DNA of 64,000 nt from Cristatella mucedo. Taxonomy: Eukaryota; Bryozoa; Phylactolaemata; Cristatellidae. Made by a program: the position numbers and the translations under genes. Position 1 is the first letter of the stretch; each line of letters begins with the position of its first letter. Location: the NCBI GenBank assembly GCA_009760855.2, contig WPIO01000003.1:2910001-2974000 (forward strand), in the 5' to 3' direction. Shown here piece after piece: positions 11,974 through 22,690 of this stretch. The notes below the pieces were generated by a model, which had not been told where the DNA came from, made no database searches, and worked only from the letters and a program-made list of their open reading frames with translations.

Positions 11974-11975
<2 letters not shown>
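11029..11975. other. Unassigned stretch with (TA)n at 11225-11275
   Basis: The sequence just beyond the LINE truncation point is GC-richer and unrecognised. Two AT tracts lie at 11225-11275. A TATA-like word (AATATAAAAG) at about 11516 follows a GC-rich block, which could mark an old LTR or promoter, but no paired repeat was seen. Confidence 0.35.

Positions 11976-12046
<71 letters not shown>
11976..12046. repeat. (TA)n microsatellite, about 35 units
   Basis: An uninterrupted TA tract just downstream of gene D exon 3. Gene A exon 3 is followed by a dinucleotide tract ((CA/TG)n) at the same relative place. Confidence 0.97.
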
Positions 12047-12051
<5 letters not shown>

Positions 12052-12086
12052 TTAAACGATTTCTTAATATCCGATGTATTACTTAC

Positions 12087-12284
12087 CTTCGGAGAATCGA
12101 TGATGGTCCGTGGAGCTGCTGTCATAGTTGATAAATCGATATTGTTCGGATTGCTGCACGCCGTACCATTGAAGGTAACGTAGTATCTGCCGCATTGTCT
12201 TCTGGCGTGGTAGTGTGCCCTTGTTGTAGAATACCAATTTATTCTAAGAGCGGTATCGCTTCTGGTCTTGCTAAAGGGAACAGT
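12087..12284 (-). pseudogene. CTHRC1-like gene D, exon 3 with a 1-bp deletion
   Basis: The exon lies between the acceptor TTTTTTCAG and the donor GAAG|GTAAGT. It encodes the first half of the globular domain: TVPFSKTRSDTALRI, then STTRAHYH, then CGRYYVTFNGTACSNPNNID. Against gene A exon 3 (199 bp, phase 0 to 1) it is 198 bp. Gene A has TTTCTCTAAC where gene D has TTTATCAAC. The missing base shifts the last stretch out of frame. If it were spliced to exon 4 as is, translation would reach a stop within about 14 codons. The rest of the exon is very close to gene A, so inactivation is recent, or this is a sequencing or assembly error. Confidence 0.8.
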
Positions 12285-12697
12285 CTGAAAAAAGATCTTT
12301 TTCCTCACCGGATCTCAAGGTCTTCGCTTAGGCGGACGCAGGATTTCACTGCAAACCACTAGTCGCTAAGGAATACTTTCTGTCGGGGTTGGCGAATTGT
12401 GCACATATACGCACTTGGACACATTGGTGAGCATAATACGCACATGAAAGCCCGCATTAAGCTGCATCATGATAATGTGTATACACCTTGAGATTTGCTC
12501 GAAACGTTTGCATTGCCAGTTAACTCGATTAACACATTTTCTGAAGCTAGCTAGCAGTTCCTGTATTATTACTATTAGGAGCCAAATTTGTCCTAATATA
12601 TATTGCTGAGAGTCATGAAAGACCAACTGAAGCATGAGGAGTCAGTTGTACTTACTTCATTCCTGTCGGTGGATAGCTAAGGCCGTCTTGCACAGGA

Positions 12698-12826
12698 TAT
12701 TCTGTGGGCTACCGAATGCGTACCGAAAGCCGCTGAGGCTGTGAGTGCGCTACACAAAACTCTCCTGCGTAAAACCCACATGATCTTTATGACTTTGTGG
12801 AGTTACAGATGGAGATATATAATTTA
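12698..12826 (+). mobile_element. LINE-B solo 3' tail
   Basis: Contains the family words CCGAAAGCCGCTGAGGCTG, AAACTCTCCTGCGTAA and TTTGTGGAGTTACAGA. These are shared with 18.3, 42.2 and 61.5 kb (plus strand) and 30.6 kb (minus strand). Confidence 0.8.
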
Positions 12827-13350
12827 AAGCAATACGCTCAAAATGTATGACAATATAATTAAGGTTCGGACGTTCTCGTCTTCTATTGCGCTCTGTTTTT
12901 TCCGCACAGCTGATTTTATTACTGCTGCCTCTACAACACATTGGCCTCTTATCATCGCACTAGACCCAACAGTAACCTCTCCGGCATACGAAAGAGATAA
13001 CGCCGGCTAGTTGAGCCTTGTTTTTATGACGCCGCCTTTGTTCCGGAGCCGCAGTGCCGCGTTCCTAGCGGTGTATATTGTGCATATTACTGCACATATT
13101 TACGTATATGCCCAAACGCAAAAGTATTTTGACTGCTGGGGAAGATGCCGTGATAGCTGCCCACTCGCCTGCATTTTGAATAAATATTAAGCGTTGCTTC
13201 ATCAAACGTCAGCGCACTAGATGCGTTAAGAAAAAAACAGCATGTTCCTGTAATTACTACGCTCAGTTTTTAATTCATAATGTTAATATGATGTTGCACA
13301 CTCCTTAGTTGCAAAGTCCTGTCGGAACCGACTAGGGTTGGAGCTGCTGC

Positions 13351-14060
13351 TCAACTGTTTGCAAACAACGGCCGATACGCCACCTGAGGTTCGTTGTAAG
13401 TGTTCAAAGAGCACATGTAAGTGTTCACAGCCGCTGTGATGCGTACAAGGAGTTGCCTTAACAGCCGCTCGACCTCGTTCATCAAATACTCGACCGTATT
13501 GAGGTTCGCAGACAGACTAGGACGGTCAAGAATCTTCACAAAAGGATGTAACTCGAACAAGTTGTTACCAAAATATTCAACTATAGCGGCGATGTAACTA
13601 TTTTGTGGCACGATCATGTTGGATACCATATTCCGGTCCACGAAGTGCCATCTCACTTGGGAGTCCTACATTCTGAAGGTCTCAATAAACGTCTTGGGTC
13701 ATAATGTCTGGCACGGGAGGCTGGACTCCAACGCAATTTCTGCTGAAGCACCCCGTAGAATGACATCTGTTCCGCAGAATTTCTCCGTTTGCTGCAGGCA
13801 TTTGGGCGAGCAGGCACCCTTGGGACGCCTAGGCACGCCAAACCCTCTCTTACAGTTCAAAACGTGCTTAAGCTTGCTCAAGTCACTCCATACAATTGTA
13901 GCGCCATCATCAGCAGTCCAGCGGAGCCGAGCCCTGGCCCACTGTAAACGGCTTACGATATTCTTCGTGGACAGAATCAGTTTCCTCTTTGCAACTAGAG
14001 AATGCAGACTGGACTGGCCTCGTCTAATCACAACTACACATAATCGCTTCTAACTCGCTT
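13351..14060 (-). pseudogene. Tc1/mariner transposase, inactive fragment
   Basis: The minus strand encodes pieces of a Tc1-type DDE transposase. The block LQWARARLRWTADD then IVWSDLSK matches the stretch around the first catalytic Asp. GFGVPRRPKGA is the usual Y-x-R-R-P-G-E region. A second frame carries ILDRPSLSANLNTVEYLMN, matching the usual WP-x-SPDLNPIE-x-xW block. The second Asp is not visible (the position reads PQNSY), and the third-acid block has N for D. At least one frameshift separates the parts. No terminal inverted repeats or TA duplication were recognised, so the element limits are unknown. It sits in intron 2 of gene D. Confidence 0.75.
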
Positions 14061-15084
14061 ACCCGACGATGCTTGCAGACTTTGAGCATGAACGTGGGCA
14101 GAATGTAAACGGTCCTTTAATTCCTCCAGCTTTAGGATTGCTTTTTTCTGCCAAGTGGCAGCTCGGTGGGCAGGCCGGAACGAGAAGCATTTTCAGTGCT
14201 TCCACTCTACCATACCTTCCATACGCTGAACGCAGCCGCCATTTGGTACTGATAGGATAGAAGCAATTTGAACGCACTGACATCCAGCCTTGGGGCATAA
14301 TTTTACCACTCACGGAGGTCGACTATTCGGCAACTAGCAGTATGACTGGAAGGCTTTTCCCAGCAAAATAAGTAATGCATAATGGGTTGGCTGTATAATT
14401 ACGGGTCGTGCATAACCTCAAAGTTTCCTCATAATGTGGTGAAGGGCCTTTTCTGCCACGAAATTATATTTCTTAAGTAGTTTAAAGAATATTTGGATTA
14501 TTTTATGCTTACTGTCTACAAATTGCATTATTATCCCGTCTATTCGTACTTGGGTATCCGATAATTAGTAGACAGAAAATACATCCGTGCTCTGGGCCAA
14601 TCGGGGTGAAGAGAGGGGCTGAGAAAAACTGGTAACAGAGGGGAAATCTAGACCATCAGAATAATTTGAAATTTGAGTTTATATAAATATATAATTAAAT
14701 TTACATGTGCGTGTATGTGTAAATGTAAATGCATATATGCATACAATCAGGTTCGACAATGTGTTGGGCCCAATGCCCCCAGCATGGCTCTTACCATTAG
14801 CACACCGGGGTGTTCCAGCCTATTAATTAGACGTGCGCCGTGCAATCGTCCACTGAAATCTCTATTCAATAGGGTGCAAAGAGCAGCAGGCAAAATAGGG
14901 TAACGTAGTTTATCGTGTGTTAGCTGCCTGGTCGCCAAAATGTGTTCTATAGGCTTGCGTATCAAGAAATTTTAAGAAGTGTGGCGTTTCAAGATTCATT
15001 GCCTCGGCACACCAAGCCCTACCTGCGTTTTTTATGCGTTGCAGAATTTATCCGAAAATCAAAGTTCTTGTCAACCTAGTCTTC
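14061..15084. other. Unassigned intron 2 sequence of gene D
   Basis: May contain the N-terminal (helix-turn-helix) part of the Tc1-like element up to about 14.3 kb, but too degraded to call. The remainder is AT-rich with nothing recognised. Confidence 0.3.
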
Positions 15085-16515
15085 ATTCTACCGCTCCTAT
15101 CAAAGATAATGGAACGAGTCGTGGCAGACCAGCTTAACTCATATATTTAAACATCAAACCTTGCTAGTAAGTTCCAGTCTGGTTTCAGAGCTAATCACTC
15201 CGCTAAGTCATCCTTGCTTCAGGTGTATAACGACTTACTTAGGAATGCAGACACGGGTAGAGTTATCTCTGCTTGTTTTGCTTGATCTTTCGACAGCTTT
15301 TGATACTTCCGATCGCAAGTTCTTCTTGAGCGCCTCCCATCTCGTCTAGGCATAACTGGCGCTGCCTTGCAATGGTTCAGGTCTTATTTCAGTGGAAGAC
15401 TGTGGCACAATCAAGCCTTTCACTTCTATGCGAATGACACTCAGTTGTACCTCTGCTTTGATCCCTCCCAGCCCTCGAGCACGCACGTAGAATTCTCTCA
15501 ACTCCCTCGCTGCATGTATTGATAACTTCCGCACATGGATGGTAGCACATTTTCTTTAAATTATGATAGAGCCTATTTACTAGTTATGGGCAAACCAAGT
15601 GTGATTCAAAAATTGGAAAGGCTAACTCTCGAAATTGGCTCTGACATTATTTCTCCAGTTGCTTCTGCACGAAATCTAGGTGTCATGTTCCAAAGTGACT
15701 TTTCATTAGACGGTTACATCAGCTCCTCAATCAAGTCTGCCTACTTTCAGCTACATAACATTGCTAAAATTTTGGCTTGTTTAGATAGGAATACCGCATT
15801 AAAAATTTGTTCATGCTTTGGGACATCCCGTTTCGAGTTCTATAACTCACTGCTTGCTGCTATATCGGCCTATGCGATCAGGCGCTTGCAGCTAATGTAA
15901 AACTTTGCAGCTAGGCTTGTCTGTCGTGAGCTTCGTGTTGCCACATTGCACCACTGCTCGCCGAACTGCACTGGCTCCCGGTCAAGCAACGCATCGACTT
16001 CGAGGTTTTTTCACTCTCTTTTAGGTCCCTTTATTATTTGGCTCCAGCCTTCTTATTAGATCTATTGCCCTACCAGGCTAAGCATCGTACCACCTGTTGC
16101 TTGGAATCTAACAGTTTGCCTATACCTCTTACAAACCTCAACTTTTTTGGAGACTATGCCTTTAGTTTGTATGCTCACAAAGCCTGGAACTTACTCCAGA
16201 CTTGCGTCACGACATCCTCTGACTTGACCAGATTTAAAAAGAAAATATAAACGCACCTATACATCACAGCATTTAGTGGGTCCCTGTGATTTGCTCCTAA
16301 TGTGCTTATATGTGCTGACACCATGCATGCTGTCAGTAACCGTACTTGTATGCTGACCCTGTGCATGTCATCTCTAACCGTATCACTTTTGTTGTTTATT
16401 GAGCCTGCTACAACTAACCATTCGATCGTGCTTCCTTTGCAGCAACTTTAAAGTGCTTAGAAAGAGATTGAGTTCTCTGAGAACGCTTTATCAAATGTAT
16501 TATTGTTATTGCTAT
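15085..16515 (+). mobile_element. LINE-A copy, old, internally deleted
   Basis: Begins in the RT fingers (IMERVVADQLNSY, FQSGFRANHSAKSSLLQVYND, then a decayed LDLSTAFDT). It jumps at about 15410 to [21 protein letters not shown], again YAND instead of YADD. It continues to the C-terminal blocks and 3' UTR, with the stem-loop at about 16450-16490 and a (TTATTG)-like tail. Several stops and frame shifts are present. Confidence 0.88.
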
Positions 16516-16519
16516 TGTA

Positions 16520-17150
16520 GCACTTCTAGACGTGCCTAGTTATAGCTGTCGAGTGCTAAATTGGTTCAGCTCCCACCTCCGTGATAAAGTGTAGATGGAA
16601 ATGACTGACGGTCATCCGAGATCACTGAAAATATAGTGTGTACCTCACGTTTTGGCGTTAAGCCTCCTTTCTTTACACTAGCTGTAATACTCATCTGGCC
16701 GGTTTGACTCCCAAATACAAATCTTGGCTGGCAGTGCTACGACGAGGACACACAGGTCTACCTAACCTTCTCATCCTGCCTATGCATCCGACTCATTTAA
16801 TTGCCGTTTAGCCTGCATCGACGACACCCGCGTCCGGATGACTGCTAACTTCCCGAAGCTCGACTATGATAGACCAACTTAATACTTAGGCAAAGCATAG
16901 AGTAAGCCTAACTGAACGTTATGTCTGCCAGTACAATACCACGATTTTTCAAAAAAAGACGACGTTGGATGGGCACATTGCCTTCGTGGTCAAATCAGCC
17001 TACTTTTATCGGAGGACCGCTGCCAAAAAAATTAGAGCCTTCTGAGAGAACCTTAGGATAGCCAAACCTGTTAACATGTTTGCGACATCGCGTATAGATT
17101 ACTACAATTTCCTCTATTCAGGACTGAATTACTAAATGCGCAAGTCATAA
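16520..17150 (+). mobile_element. LINE-C fragment (another L2-type family)
   Basis: Shares words with 61.9-62.6 kb: SAYF, MFATSRIDYYNFLYSGLNY, and hydrophobic RT pieces in changing frames. It carries many stops and has no clear tail. Confidence 0.6.
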
Positions 17151-18252
17151 CGTGCAGGTTTCCGAATTTGAAATCTTCTACGTGATAACGAATAGGGTAA
17201 TCATATCCCATAAAAAGATATCGCCACGCCCTCAACATTCTGAATTTAAATTAAGCTCACATGCTGGCGAAACAACGACATTTTCTGTACAGTGAAATCA
17301 ACATGCCAATTTATCTGCAGCTAATAAAGGTGGCTTATAAGTATAGCTGAAGTCTCTTTTTATAAATAATGGTCACATAGACTAGATACAAAATCGAAAA
17401 TTAATAATTATGAAGTGTTAAAACACATTAATTGATGAAGCAGCATTGGTGTCTAAAAGACAAACTTATGGTAATGACTCGCAAGACATTAGGCAAATAG
17501 AAACTTGTTCGGCACTTCATGTTAAAGGAATCGCAGACATATTTTAGATTATTGGTTACTCGTAATTTCTAGCCTCGTTTAGATTCTACATTTAAACTAC
17601 TCAATTTATTAAAACCTAGGGCAAGGTTGCCAACATTTGGGGTGCGAAATGAAACTTTTGCATTCTGAAAATAGAGTCACAAAAGCCGGAAGGTGTTTTT
17701 TATCCCAGCCCAATGAGAAAATTGACAAGAGTGTAATACGACGGTTTTGGTCTCCTTGTTTAGCGAAATGAAAAACGTATACGACTGGCTCCGGGTTACT
17801 TTCTCTTAAGCAAAACTGCATTAAAATTCTACAAATTGTTACGCGATCGAATTGTATCATGATTCCCGCATTAACACCGACTGACAGTCCTCAAGTTTGA
17901 TCGCTTCAAAACCAGGGTAAAAAATTTTTTGGGATCCATTTAAGTCAGAGTTAAATTTAAATTTATAAATTTTAATTGTATTAACTGTACCTTGGAGTAT
18001 TTGATAGCAACACCAAGTACTAATAATGAGCCCAAAATTCTATCTTTGACAGACCATTACGTCCTACCTTGTATTAAAAAGCCACGATGCATCGGAAATG
18101 ACGGAAATATACTTGGCAGTGATAGGAATCATAATAGTTCACTTGTACCCCGGAACTGAATCTCTATCAACCCTCTTTTATCTCTCTGCGAGAGAATCAA
18201 TAACCAAAGATTAATTAAGCGAGCTGTATCGTATTTAGGTAGGCATGCTAAA
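17151..18252. other. Unassigned AT-rich intron sequence
   Basis: No exon, repeat family or RNA gene was recognised. ORFs here are short and of mixed composition. Confidence 0.35.
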
Positions 18253-18372
18253 GTATTACCGAATGCGTTCCGAAAGCCGCTTAGGCTGTGAGTGGGCCAT
18301 ACAAAAATCTTTTGCGTAAAAACCACACAGTCTTTATGGCTTTGCGGAGTTACAGACAGAGATGCATAAGAT
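18253..18372 (+). mobile_element. LINE-B solo 3' tail
   Basis: CCGAAAGCCGCTTAGGCTG, then TTTGCGTAAAAACCACACAG and GGAGTTACAGACAGAGATG. Same layout as the 12.7-kb copy. Confidence 0.8.
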
Positions 18373-18489
18373 GACGCTCATGGCCATTACGGTTAGTAGG
18401 ACATCGGGCTAATATAAAGCACGGATGAGCAGGCAAAGCGCACGGTAACAAAATTGACATTCCCACGCAGTCGGTAGTAATGCTAAGCG

Positions 18490-19530
18490 GAACACGTGGC
18501 GCGTTGAGTCAATACGCAAATGTCTCCAAGTCATTGCAGACCAAAGTCGGACGTGAGCTCCAGACTTTTAGTGAATACGAACTAAGGGCCCTGTCTCCAA
18601 AATACCTCAAACGACGATGAAGGACTGTGGAAGTGACGAGTTGAAGAACTGCCAATAACTGTAAGCCAGTCAGAGGATCTGGAAGTCTCTTAGACGTATG
18701 AAGCCAGTGAAGCTCAGAGTGAAATTGACCACAGCCCAAAAAGCTACTGCGTCTCGAACGAGTCGAAAGTAATAAACAGCACAGGACTAATACTCTGGTA
18801 TAACAAGAAATGCAGTAGTGCAGATGCAATATCAAACGTGAGCTTGCTTGGCTAGCATACTCTCGTCTAAGCAGGCCCGATGTTTGGCAAGCACTTTTTC
18901 AGCTGAAAATAGGCCGACCTGATAATAGAGGCAGAGTTCTCCATGATAAATAGTTATGAAAAAGCACCCATACATTGCGGAAAAAAACGTTGCTGGAGTG
19001 ATGGTAACTATTCAATTTTGATAGCAATGTCTTGTAAATTGAAGGTGACACTAGTCTTGCCCATGTCTAAAAGGACAGTCTTAGCTAAATGAAGTTACTC
19101 GGCATCGAAGTGCCCGAATGGTGTTTATGAACGCTGGCTGTAAGGTCATTAAGTAAGTTGGATGCTGAGAAATGCCAGGAAGTACTGAAGGTTAGGCGAG
19201 GCTGAGCGTCGAAGATATTTAAAATAGACGCTCAAATCGTGTTATGCTATGACATACGCCTGAGGTAGAAAGTGGTTGTGAAAAGGAGGACGCCTAAGAA
19301 TAAACCCCGAAATACAAAACATATTAAGGGCTTCCAGATACTGACTATCGTGTACCTGTACATCTTCAGTTTGACATCTCTCAACCCGAGATAGAACCTA
19401 ACCCAGTTTAGCAATTTGCTAATAATACCTGAGCGCTTATCAAGAGGCACGAAGGTTGTGGCAGTAAGTATTGACAACAGCTACGAGATCTAGGAGAACC
19501 AGCGTGAGCGGTAAACATAACCAGCACAGT
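18490..19530 (-). mobile_element. L2-type LINE fragment, old
   Basis: The minus strand carries the RT palm/thumb block KRSGIISKLLNWVRFYLGLR (about 19.37-19.44 kb) and the C-terminal block YFGDRALSSYSLKVWSSRPT (about 18.53-18.61 kb), with decayed sequence between. No tail was recognised. Confidence 0.7.
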
Positions 19531-19729
19531 TTAGAAGGTTATTGCTAATCCAAAGGAGATAATTTTCTGAGAATGGATAGCTATAAATCTCAGTTGGAAC
19601 TTGATAATAAAAACGGCTGAACTGATGGATCGATGCAAACGAACAAAGATCATCAGAGGAACGACCGAAGTATGGGATACCTCAGGGATCTTCGCTTATC
19701 CGGTTCTTTTCATCGTTTATAATCTCACT

Positions 19730-20648
19730 ATGTTCGAATGTGATTCAGAAATTCGAAATTTGAACGCTTAAAATTGGCTCTGCCAGCATATCTCCTGTTG
19801 AGTCTGTAGAAAATCTAGATGTCCTGTTCTATAGGGACCTTTCATCAGACGACAGCATCAGTGCGCTGGAGTCTGGGTACTTTCAGTTACGTAGCACTGC
19901 TAAAACTAGTACTTAATTGGACAGGACTGCTATGTATAAATTGGTCTATGCATTTGTGACATCCCATCTTGAATTCTGTAACTCGCGGCTGACTGGTCTA
20001 ACGGCCTGCGCTGTCTGGCGCTAACAGCTGCCGCACAACTCTGCAGTTAGGCTTGTCTTTCGTGAGTGTTGCAGCTGCCACATCACACCACTTCTTGCCG
20101 ATGTGCTCTGGCTCCCAGTCAAGCAATGCATCTACTTCAAAGTTCTATCACTTACTTTTAGGTCCACTAATTATTTTGCTCCAGCCTATCTACCACACCT
20201 ACTCCCCCACCAGGCAAAGCATATTACCAACCGCTTTTCGAAATCTGATTGTTTACCTGCACTTTATACGAACCTCAAATCTTTTGGAGACCGTGCCTTA
20301 AGTTCGTAAGCTCCCAAAGCTTGGAACTAAATTCCGACTTACCCTAAGACATATCCTGACTTGAACATATTTAAAATGAAGCTAAAATACATCTATTTAT
20401 CGCAGTATTTAATGGATCACCGTGATTCGACCTGTGTGTGTCTGCCTGCTGACACTGCGCATGTTGCCACTAACCACATCTGCATGCTGACTCTGTGTGC
20501 ATATCGCTTCTAACAGTGTTAAGCTTGTTGTTCAATGAGTATGCTACCGCTAGCCATTCGATCTAGCTTTATTTACAGCATATGTAAAGTTCCTAGATAG
20601 AGATCAATTTTTCTGAGAGGGCTATAGAAATTTATTATTTGTATTGTA
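19730..20648 (+). mobile_element. LINE-A copy, old, 5'-truncated
   Basis: IGSASISPVESVENLDVLF, FVTSHLEFCNSRLTGL, ITPLLADVLWLPVKQ, KSFGDRALSS, a 3' UTR and a stem-loop ending in TTATTATTTG-type repeats. Several stops. Confidence 0.88.
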
Positions 20649-21688
20649 TTATAAATCGTTCACCACCTGGGGCACTGTTATTATGGTGTGTTGGATAAAA
20701 CGACTAAAGAGAGATTAGATGTAAGTTACTTAAATTCTCCAAATCTAAGCGATAAATTTTAGTGAGTGGCCTCATATATGCTGCTTTTGAAGAGATGTGA
20801 CTTTACTTTTAACCAGGAATATACTTGTACAATTTTATATGACGGACAGACCTATATACTCGTCAGGAGAACTGTAATGGATGCGTTCTACTGGACTGGT
20901 AGTATTCGTAGCCTACATTATAAGGTCAGTCTCGGTTCAAATAGAAGCAATCACGAGGGTGAGGAGCAAAGAAAGTGAAACAGTAAGGGATTTTAGTACG
21001 GCAAGGACGGGAGTGAAATAATAAAGTCTCTATGAGAAAGTAAGAAAGTAAGAGAAACGCTTTCCTAAGTCACCATTGAGATCGCAAGGCAGTAATATTG
21101 CTTTAGAGTGGTTCAGAGAATGATAAGATTGCTTTAGAGTAGTTTAGAGAATATGCTATACTCTTTAACAGCTTGTTGGTTGATTATCTATGATTCCATT
21201 ACTTCTCAATAAAATGTTGACTTAGAAAACTTAAGAATTGATTGAAATGGCCCACCGTAATCCTAAAATGCCAAGCGATGGACATTGCATCCTGACTTTT
21301 GTGGGCCGTCTAAAGTCGAGTGGTAGCTTTTCTTTCCTTTCATTACGTCACTTGTAAGCTAAATGACATCGGAGTCGAACTGATCTGCTACTTATTTAGA
21401 GGTGCACAATGATCAGGGAAGTTAGCCAGAGTCTGGTTGTAGCATTACATTAACCAGGGAAGGGCGGCAGGCGGGTCAAATAAGCAGGCAGAGAACGCAA
21501 GTCCGTAGAAGATCAGCGATACCAAGAGACTTTAGCTTTCTTGACTCACGTGTTTTTCGGATCCAAAAAAGAATGAATATTTCGGAATGAATATAATCTG
21601 CATACGATCAAATGGGTAGATATGCGGTCGTAACTGTGAAACCGCAAGAGCAATTTTGAATGAACATGTGACCTAGTGTAGGCGTAGG
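20649..21688. other. Unassigned intron sequence
   Basis: A short tandem similarity (two copies of GATTGCTTTAGAGTAGTTTAGAG-like sequence at about 21100-21160) is the only structure seen. No exon or known repeat. Confidence 0.35.
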
Positions 21689-21771
21689 TTTGCAGCAAAT
21701 GTAAACCGCCTAGAAAGAGATTAAGTTCTCTGAGGGCGCTTTATCAAGTACATTATTATTATTATAATTAT
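21689..21771 (+). mobile_element. Solo LINE-A 3' tail (about 83 bp)
   Basis: TTTGCAGCAAATG, then the full stem-loop (CGCCTAGAAAGAGATTAAGT through GAGGGCGCTT), then (ATT)n. It is flanked by TAGG on both sides, possibly a short target-site duplication. Confidence 0.88.
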
Positions 21772-21921
21772 AGGAGATTGCACATGCGCGCAGTGGCTAC
21801 ACAATTCAGATAGAGGAAGCACTTACAACATAATCTTTCCGTGTAAGCCACTGCATGCCAAAATCACCAATGGTACAGTGCCGTAAAGCCTTTGCAAGGC
21901 TGCAGCTGTAACGTAACTTAC

Positions 21922-22019
21922 GTGCACTGCATCATTGTCTTGACCGTCCTCGTAACATCCATTATAGAAGTGCTTGGTGTTGATAATGTCTGTGCCTTGG
22001 CTGGATTGCCTATTGTCGG
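21922..22019 (-). CDS. CTHRC1-like exon 2, assigned to gene D
   Basis: A 98-bp exon with the acceptor TTTGTATTAG and the donor GTGCAC|GTAAGT. It has the same phases as the exon 2 copies in genes B, C and E (two-base entry, phase 0 exit) and encodes 32 whole residues, including INTKHFYNGCYEDGQDND. Sequence identity to the other exon 2 copies is low, so the call rests on length, phase, strong splice sites, strand and position upstream of exon 3. Assignment to gene D is by proximity (the next exon is 9.6 kb away), and it could belong to a lost copy. Confidence 0.6.
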
Positions 22020-22322
22020 CTAATACAAACAGGTAACGCAATTTGGTACTGGTCAGCCAAGACTTCGCATTATGCAGAAAGCAAAACATAATGGTAAGCT
22101 GTAATTTCTAAAATGGTAGTAAGATAACGAGAGATCAGAGATGTCGAGTTTTGACCATACAATAATTTAATAAGAAACATTGAATAACTTAACTACTAAA
22201 ATAAAGTTTTCGATAACGTGCATGCTGTTTCCAATGAGGCATATAGTGTCTACTGCATTTCTTGATAGCTTGTCGGTTACATCGAACCGTCGGATTTTCA
22301 AAGAGCTATTATCTAGTTTTTT

Positions 22323-22353
22323 GAGCAGTTGTCTCTATCCGAGACAACTGCTC
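22323..22353. repeat. Perfect inverted repeat, 13-bp arms, 5-nt loop
   Basis: GAGCAGTTGTCTC, TATCC, GAGACAACTGCTC. The arms match completely, which is unusual in this otherwise unstructured sequence. Confidence 0.95.
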
Positions 22354-22598
22354 TTAAGGCGATCTGAAGATTCGGTGGCCAATACAAGTCCCTCAATTAA
22401 ATGAAAACTTGAGTCTAGTATTGCTTGCACTCGTTTAATGCCTGGCGATATTTTGATATTTACGATGATAAATTGGTTCTAAGTGATCGAAACGACGTCA
22501 GAAGGAGATACTGCGATCTCTCAATGCTAACAGAAATCAGCCGTGTAATAGTCGTGTTGAGATTACAACCAAAGAAGAAGTGTCGTTGTTATGATCTT

Positions 22599-22690
22599 GC
22601 TTCCTTTACATCAAAATGTGCAGTGCCTACAAAGAGATTAAATTCTCTGAAGGCACTGTACGAAAACATTATGATGATAATTATTAATAT
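22599..22690 (+). mobile_element. Solo LINE-A-like 3' tail, diverged
   Basis: GTGCCTACAAAGAGATTAAAT then TCTCTGAAGGCACTGTA. Both arms of the stem have changed together (AGTGCC/GGCACT instead of AAGCGCC/GGGCGCTT), so pairing is kept. An imperfect ATT/ATG tail follows. Confidence 0.75.

Noticed and set aside
11902-12308. ORFs with Tyr-Ile repeats on both strands at 12 kb
   Set aside because: They are translations of the (TA)n tract. Only the minus-strand part at 12087-12284 is a real exon, and that by splice sites and homology.
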